A program made the position numbers and the translations under genes. DNA of 64,000 nucleotides from Klebsiella oxytoca (GTDB lineage Bacteria; Pseudomonadota; Gammaproteobacteria; Enterobacterales; Enterobacteriaceae). Below, piece after piece: positions 56,247 to 64,000 of the stretch. The notes under the pieces were generated by a model. It was not told the origin of the DNA. It did not search any database and was given only the letters and a program-made list of their open reading frames with translations. The stretch covers positions 3,596,001-3,660,000 of the forward strand of contig NZ_CP046115.1 in NCBI RefSeq assembly GCF_009707385.1, given 5' to 3'. Each line of letters opens with the position of its first letter. Within the stretch, counting starts at the first letter, position 1.

Positions 56247-57686
56247 CTACTTCGCCGCCTGATGATACCCGCCGCCCAGCGCGGAAGTTAACTGGATGCT
56301 GGCATCAAGCCACTGGCCGTGCAGGCGCAGCGCGGCGATCCGCTCCTGCAACGCCGGCAGCTTCGCCAGGCTGACGCGAGCACCGGAGATGAGCCCGGCG
56401 TTTCTTCGCGCCTGCGCCAGAGCGACCATCCGCTCGGCATCTTTTTCCACCGTCTGCTGCTGCTGATTTTTGGCCATCAGCGTCTCAACCTGACTGGCGG
56501 TTTTTGCCACCTGATTCACCGCATCGACCACTGCTTTGTTGTATTTCGCCACCGACAGGCCGTTTTGCGCGCTGGCGATATCCAGGTTCGCATTCAGGCG
56601 ACCGCTATCGAATATGGGCAGCGTCAGACCCGCGGTAACGCCCATCTGCTGAGCAGAATGGCGGAAAAGATCGCTCAGATGCAGGGCATCCTGTTGCAGG
56701 AAAGCCATCAGGTTGATATCAGGATAAAATGCGGCTTTTGCGGCATCGATTTCGCTTAAAGAAGCCTCAATATACCAGTGCGCTACCTGCAAATCCGGGC
56801 GTCGCGCGAGCAGTTCATAGCCGAGCTCGCAGGGCATTTGTGCGCTGACGGCGGGTAAATCAGCCGGACGTAAATTAAGCGTCTGACTCTGACTGTTGGT
56901 CAGCGCCATCAGCCGCGCTTCAATCTCTTTCATATTGCCGGCAACGTCAGCGAGCTGCTGATCGGTTTTACTGACGTTAATATCGTTCTCCGCCCCTTCG
57001 GCCGAGTTGGTGATCCCGCGTTGATACAGCGCAGTATCCACGGTCACGATATTATTCTGCTCATTCTTCACCTGAGTCAGCACATTTTTTATGGCCGCTT
57101 CGGTTTGCCACTGCCAGTAAAGGCGGGCAACGCTGCTGGCCAGCAGTTCCCTGGTCTGGGCCTTCTCGGCGACATGAGCCTTAACCTCACCGATACGCGC
57201 TTTCAACAGCGCACGGTTTTTGCCCCACAGATCCAGATCCCAACCGGCGGTCAGCCCGAAGGTGCCGTTGGTGTACCACGGTCCGGTATTGCCGTCGGTA
57301 TCCGTGGCAAAAGGCCCCATAACCCCTTCGGAAGACATTTTTTGCCGTTCAATATCGGCAGAAAAATCAAGATTAGGCCCCAGGCTGGATTGCGACATCC
57401 GCGCCTGCGCTTCCGCCAGCTTGATGCGCTGTTCGGCGATCTGCATATCCGGCGCATTGGCTAATGCACGCTGAACCAGGCGATTGAGCTGGGGATCGTG
57501 GTAGTCCTGCCACCAGCTGCTCTGCGGCCAGCCGTTTTTCACGGCGGCAGGCAGTTCCATGGCGACATGGGATGCCGGAGTCTGCTGCTGAGGCGAGTTG
57601 CCAATATCATGCGATGGCGCACAGCCAGACAGTGCTATAGCCAACGGTAATCCAGCCAGCACGCATTTGCTCAAATTCAGGTTCAT
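56247..57686 (-). CDS. mdtQ: MdtQ, outer-membrane efflux lipoprotein
   Basis: 479 residues from ATG 57686 (MNLNLSKCVLAGLPLAIALS), a lipoprotein signal ending SGC (lipid on Cys after ALSG). TolC/OprM-type outer-membrane factor with two OEP repeats (AGWDLDLWGKNRALLKARIG; PIFDSGRLNANLDIASAQNG). In E. coli K-12 mdtQ is a pseudogene; here the frame is intact. No inner-membrane pump is adjacent, so its partner is unknown. The upstream open frame to 57947 is not needed. Confidence 0.9.
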   Translation of the reverse strand: MNLNLSKCVLAGLPLAIALSGCAPSHDIGNSPQQQTPASHVAMELPAAVKNGWPQSSWWQDYHDPQLNRLVQRALANAPDMQIAEQRIKLAEAQARMSQSSLGPNLDFSADIERQKMSSEGVMGPFATDTDGNTGPWYTNGTFGLTAGWDLDLWGKNRALLKARIGEVKAHVAEKAQTRELLASSVARLYWQWQTEAAIKNVLTQVKNEQNNIVTVDTALYQRGITNSAEGAENDINVSKTDQQLADVAGNMKEIEARLMALTNSQSQTLNLRPADLPAVSAQMPCELGYELLARRPDLQVAHWYIEASLSEIDAAKAAFYPDINLMAFLQQDALHLSDLFRHSAQQMGVTAGLTLPIFDSGRLNANLDIASAQNGLSVAKYNKAVVDAVNQVAKTASQVETLMAKNQQQQTVEKDAERMVALAQARRNAGLISGARVSLAKLPALQERIAALRLHGQWLDASIQLTSALGGGYHQAAK

Positions 57687-57839
57687 GAAATCAGTCAGGT
57701 AACTAAGTAAGGGCAGGTATAATAAATTAATTGAATAAGTGCTTTTTAGTAAAGCGTGTGCCGAAACTATTAGCAGACTACAAATAAACCATACCCCAAA
57801 TAATTCGAGTTGTATGAAGGGTATATTCACGGAGTGAAA

Positions 57840-58574
57840 ATGAGTCAGAACATCTATGACGATCCCGCTTTTTTTGCCGGATACGCTACTCTCGATCGTT
57901 CGGTAAAAGGGCTGGACGGCGCCCCTGAGTGGCCAACCATACAGCAAATGCTTCCGCCATTATCCGGTCTACGCGTCGTCGATCTCGGCTGCGGCTACGG
58001 CTGGTTTTGCCGCTGGGCTCGCGACCAGGGCGCCGCGCAGGTGGATGGGCTGGATATTTCCAGCCGAATGCTTGAGCGCGCCCGCGAAATGACGGAGGGC
58101 GAAGGCATCCGCTATCGCTGCGCGGATCTGCAGACCCTTACCCTGCCCGCGAATAGCTACGAGCTGGTTTATAGCTCGCTGGCGCTGCACTATCTGCCCG
58201 ATATCGCACCGCTGCTAGCCACCGTTTATCAGGCGCTGACGCCCGGCGGTACGCTGCTGTTTTCCGCCGAGCACCCCATCTACACCGCCCCGCCGCGTCA
58301 GGGCTGGCAGGAAGATGAGAGCGGGCAGAAGAGCTGGCCGGTAAGTCATTACCAGCAGGAGGGCGAGCGCATCAGCAACTGGTTTGCCGACGGGGTAAAA
58401 AAACAGCATCGTAAGCTTTCCAGCTGGATTAACCAGCTTATCGCCGCCGGGTTCGTCATTGAACATCTGGATGAATGGGGGCCGACGGCGGAGCAGATTA
58501 GCGCCCAACCGGCGCTGGATGAAGAAAAAGAACGGCCAATGATTTTTCTGCTGCGCGCGCGCAAACCGGCGTAA
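57840..58574 (+). CDS. SAM-dependent methyltransferase
   Basis: 244 residues. Class I Rossmann methyltransferase with motif I VVDLGCGYGWFCRWA, motif II region LDISSRML and ALHYLPDIAPLL. ATG 57840 follows GGAGTGAAA; an upstream ATG at 57810 has no clear site. The UbiE/YcgJ-like family acts on small molecules; the substrate is unknown. Standing alone, divergent from mdtQ. Confidence 0.85.
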   Translation: MSQNIYDDPAFFAGYATLDRSVKGLDGAPEWPTIQQMLPPLSGLRVVDLGCGYGWFCRWARDQGAAQVDGLDISSRMLERAREMTEGEGIRYRCADLQTLTLPANSYELVYSSLALHYLPDIAPLLATVYQALTPGGTLLFSAEHPIYTAPPRQGWQEDESGQKSWPVSHYQQEGERISNWFADGVKKQHRKLSSWINQLIAAGFVIEHLDEWGPTAEQISAQPALDEEKERPMIFLLRARKPA

Positions 58575-58663
58575 CAGGCAAAATGGCCCGGTGGTTTTCC
58601 GGGCCAGCTACCGTGGTCAGGGGGCGGCAGGCGCTTTACCTGCCCCGGGAAAGCCGTCGGCCA

Positions 58664-60058
<1,395 letters not shown>

Positions 60059-60075
60059 TCATCTCTCTCCTGTGA

Positions 60076-62064
<1,989 letters not shown>

Positions 62065-62099
62065 TTATGAAGTTGCTAAAAGCCAGGCCCAATAAGCGT

Positions 62100-63044
<945 letters not shown>

Positions 63045-63085
63045 TCAATGGGACAAACAGAAAAATGTGATGCAGGTCAGATAGT

Positions 63086-64000
63086 TTAGCTGCGCCAGTC
63101 GTTAATCGTGCGCGCAATGCTCGCCGAGTCCTGCAAAGTGCGTACCGCGCTGAAGAGGTCTGAGGCTTCAAGGTATTCTTTACGCAAGTAGCTCAGCCAC
63201 TGCTTTATACGCGCGACGTGATAAAGGCCGGTATCGCCCTGCTTTTCCAGACGGGTATATTTTTGCAGCAGTTCGACAACCTGTGGCCAGGGCATACGCG
63301 GTTCGTTATATTTTATCACCCGGCTTAAGTTAGGCACGTTCAGCGCGCCGCGGCCAATCATCACCGAGTCGCAGCCGGTCGCCGCCATGCAGGCCTGGGC
63401 GCTTTGCCAATCCCAGATTTCACCGTTGGCCACCACCGGAATGGTCAGGCGCCGACGGATTTCCCCTATCGCCTGCCAGTCGATACGTTCAGCTTTGTAG
63501 CCGTCCTCTTTCGTCCGGCCGTGAACCACCAGTTCGCTGGCCCCCGCCTGCTGGACCGCGTCGGCAATTTCAAACCGCCGCTCGCCGCTGTCCCAACCAA
63601 GACGTACTTTTACCGTCACCGGCAGATGATCCGGTACCGCCTCGCGCATCGCTTTCGCGCCGCGATAGATAAGCTCCGGATCTTTGAGCAGCGTTGCCCC
63701 GCCGCCGCTGCCGTTCACCAGCTTTGACGGGCAGCCGCAGTTAAGATCGACTCCCCAGGAGCCCAGCTCAACCGCGCGGGCGGCATTTTCCGCCAGCCAC
63801 TGCGGATACTGCCCCAGCAGCTGCACGCGCACGCGGGTACCGGACGGCGTCAGGCTATGGTTATGCAGTTCCGGGCACAGTCTGTAGAACGATTTTACCG
63901 GCAGAAGCTGATCCACCACGCGCAAAAATTCGGTGATGCAGAGATCGTAATCATTCACTTCGGTGAGCAGCTCGCGCACCAGCGAATCGAGCACGCCTTC
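63086..64000 (-). CDS. dusC: tRNA-dihydrouridine(16) synthase DusC, N-terminus beyond window
   Basis: FMN-dependent reductase that makes dihydrouridine at tRNA position 16. The frame is open at the right edge ([11 protein letters not shown]), so about ten N-terminal residues are missing; E. coli DusC is 315. Catalytic Cys in [12 protein letters not shown]-site motifs [29 protein letters not shown] and [12 protein letters not shown] are all present. Confidence 0.95.
   Translation of the reverse strand, partial: EGVLDSLVRELLTEVNDYDLCITEFLRVVDQLLPVKSFYRLCPELHNHSLTPSGTRVRVQLLGQYPQWLAENAARAVELGSWGVDLNCGCPSKLVNGSGGGATLLKDPELIYRGAKAMREAVPDHLPVTVKVRLGWDSGERRFEIADAVQQAGASELVVHGRTKEDGYKAERIDWQAIGEIRRRLTIPVVANGEIWDWQSAQACMAATGCDSVMIGRGALNVPNLSRVIKYNEPRMPWPQVVELLQKYTRLEKQGDTGLYHVARIKQWLSYLRKEYLEASDLFSAVRTLQDSASIARTINDWRS

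Noticed and set aside
58584..58606. Hairpin TGGCCCGG..CCGGGCCA after the methyltransferase as a terminator
   Set aside because: Good stem but no T run on either side, so not called.

Overview
The window is chromosomal DNA of an enteric bacterium of the Klebsiella/Raoultella type. It is GC-rich, the gene order follows the E. coli yegQ-dusC segment, and the proteins are close to their E. coli counterparts. The E. coli gat region is replaced by the ribitol and D-arabinitol catabolic operons typical of Klebsiella. No phage, IS element, rRNA or tRNA gene was seen.

Region by region. 1-4.7 kb: 3' part of trhP (yegQ), the CyaR sRNA, lipid kinase yegS, a MarT/FidL-like ToxR-type regulator pair in AT-rich DNA, and a HAD phosphatase. 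4.7-15.1 kb: two mirror-image pentitol operons, dalDKT (leftward, with dalR) and rbtDKT (rightward, with rbtR). Near-identical transporter genes dalT and rbtT lie at the outer ends. 15.1-18.0 kb: fbaB, then thiMD behind a TPP riboswitch. 18.0-18.9 kb: a relic of an alkyl-sulfatase gene and a small type I-E CRISPR array (7 repeats, 6 spacers) with a leader but no cas genes in the window. 18.9-24.2 kb: adenine deaminase and an NCS2 permease, with two LysR regulators. 24.3-28.7 kb: rcnB, a small orphan ORF, mrp and metG.

28.8-40.7 kb: a large WGR/DUF4132 gene (yehI) with the relic of a paralogue behind it, then the tightly packed yehL-yehM-yehP-yehQ-yehR set (MoxR AAA ATPase, DUF5682, VWA, SWIM, lipoprotein), and yehS. 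This MoxR/VWA/SWIM set is the least understood conserved system here. 40.8-48.1 kb: the BtsSR pyruvate-sensing two-component system, mlrA, tiny yohO, and the osmF-yehYXW osmoprotectant ABC operon. 48.3-58.6 kb: bglX, dld, a GNAT acetyltransferase, a duplicated repeat block, pbpG, yohC, yohD, mdtQ and a methyltransferase. 58.7-64 kb: an aryl-beta-glucoside bgl operon (antiterminator, PTS permease, phospho-beta-glucosidase) with two RAT/terminator switches, then dusC, cut by the window edge.

Much of the window is sugar and nucleobase scavenging: pentitols, beta-glucosides, adenine, D-lactate and pyruvate sensing. Gene calls rest on recognised protein families and remembered E. coli/Klebsiella homologues; no database search was run.
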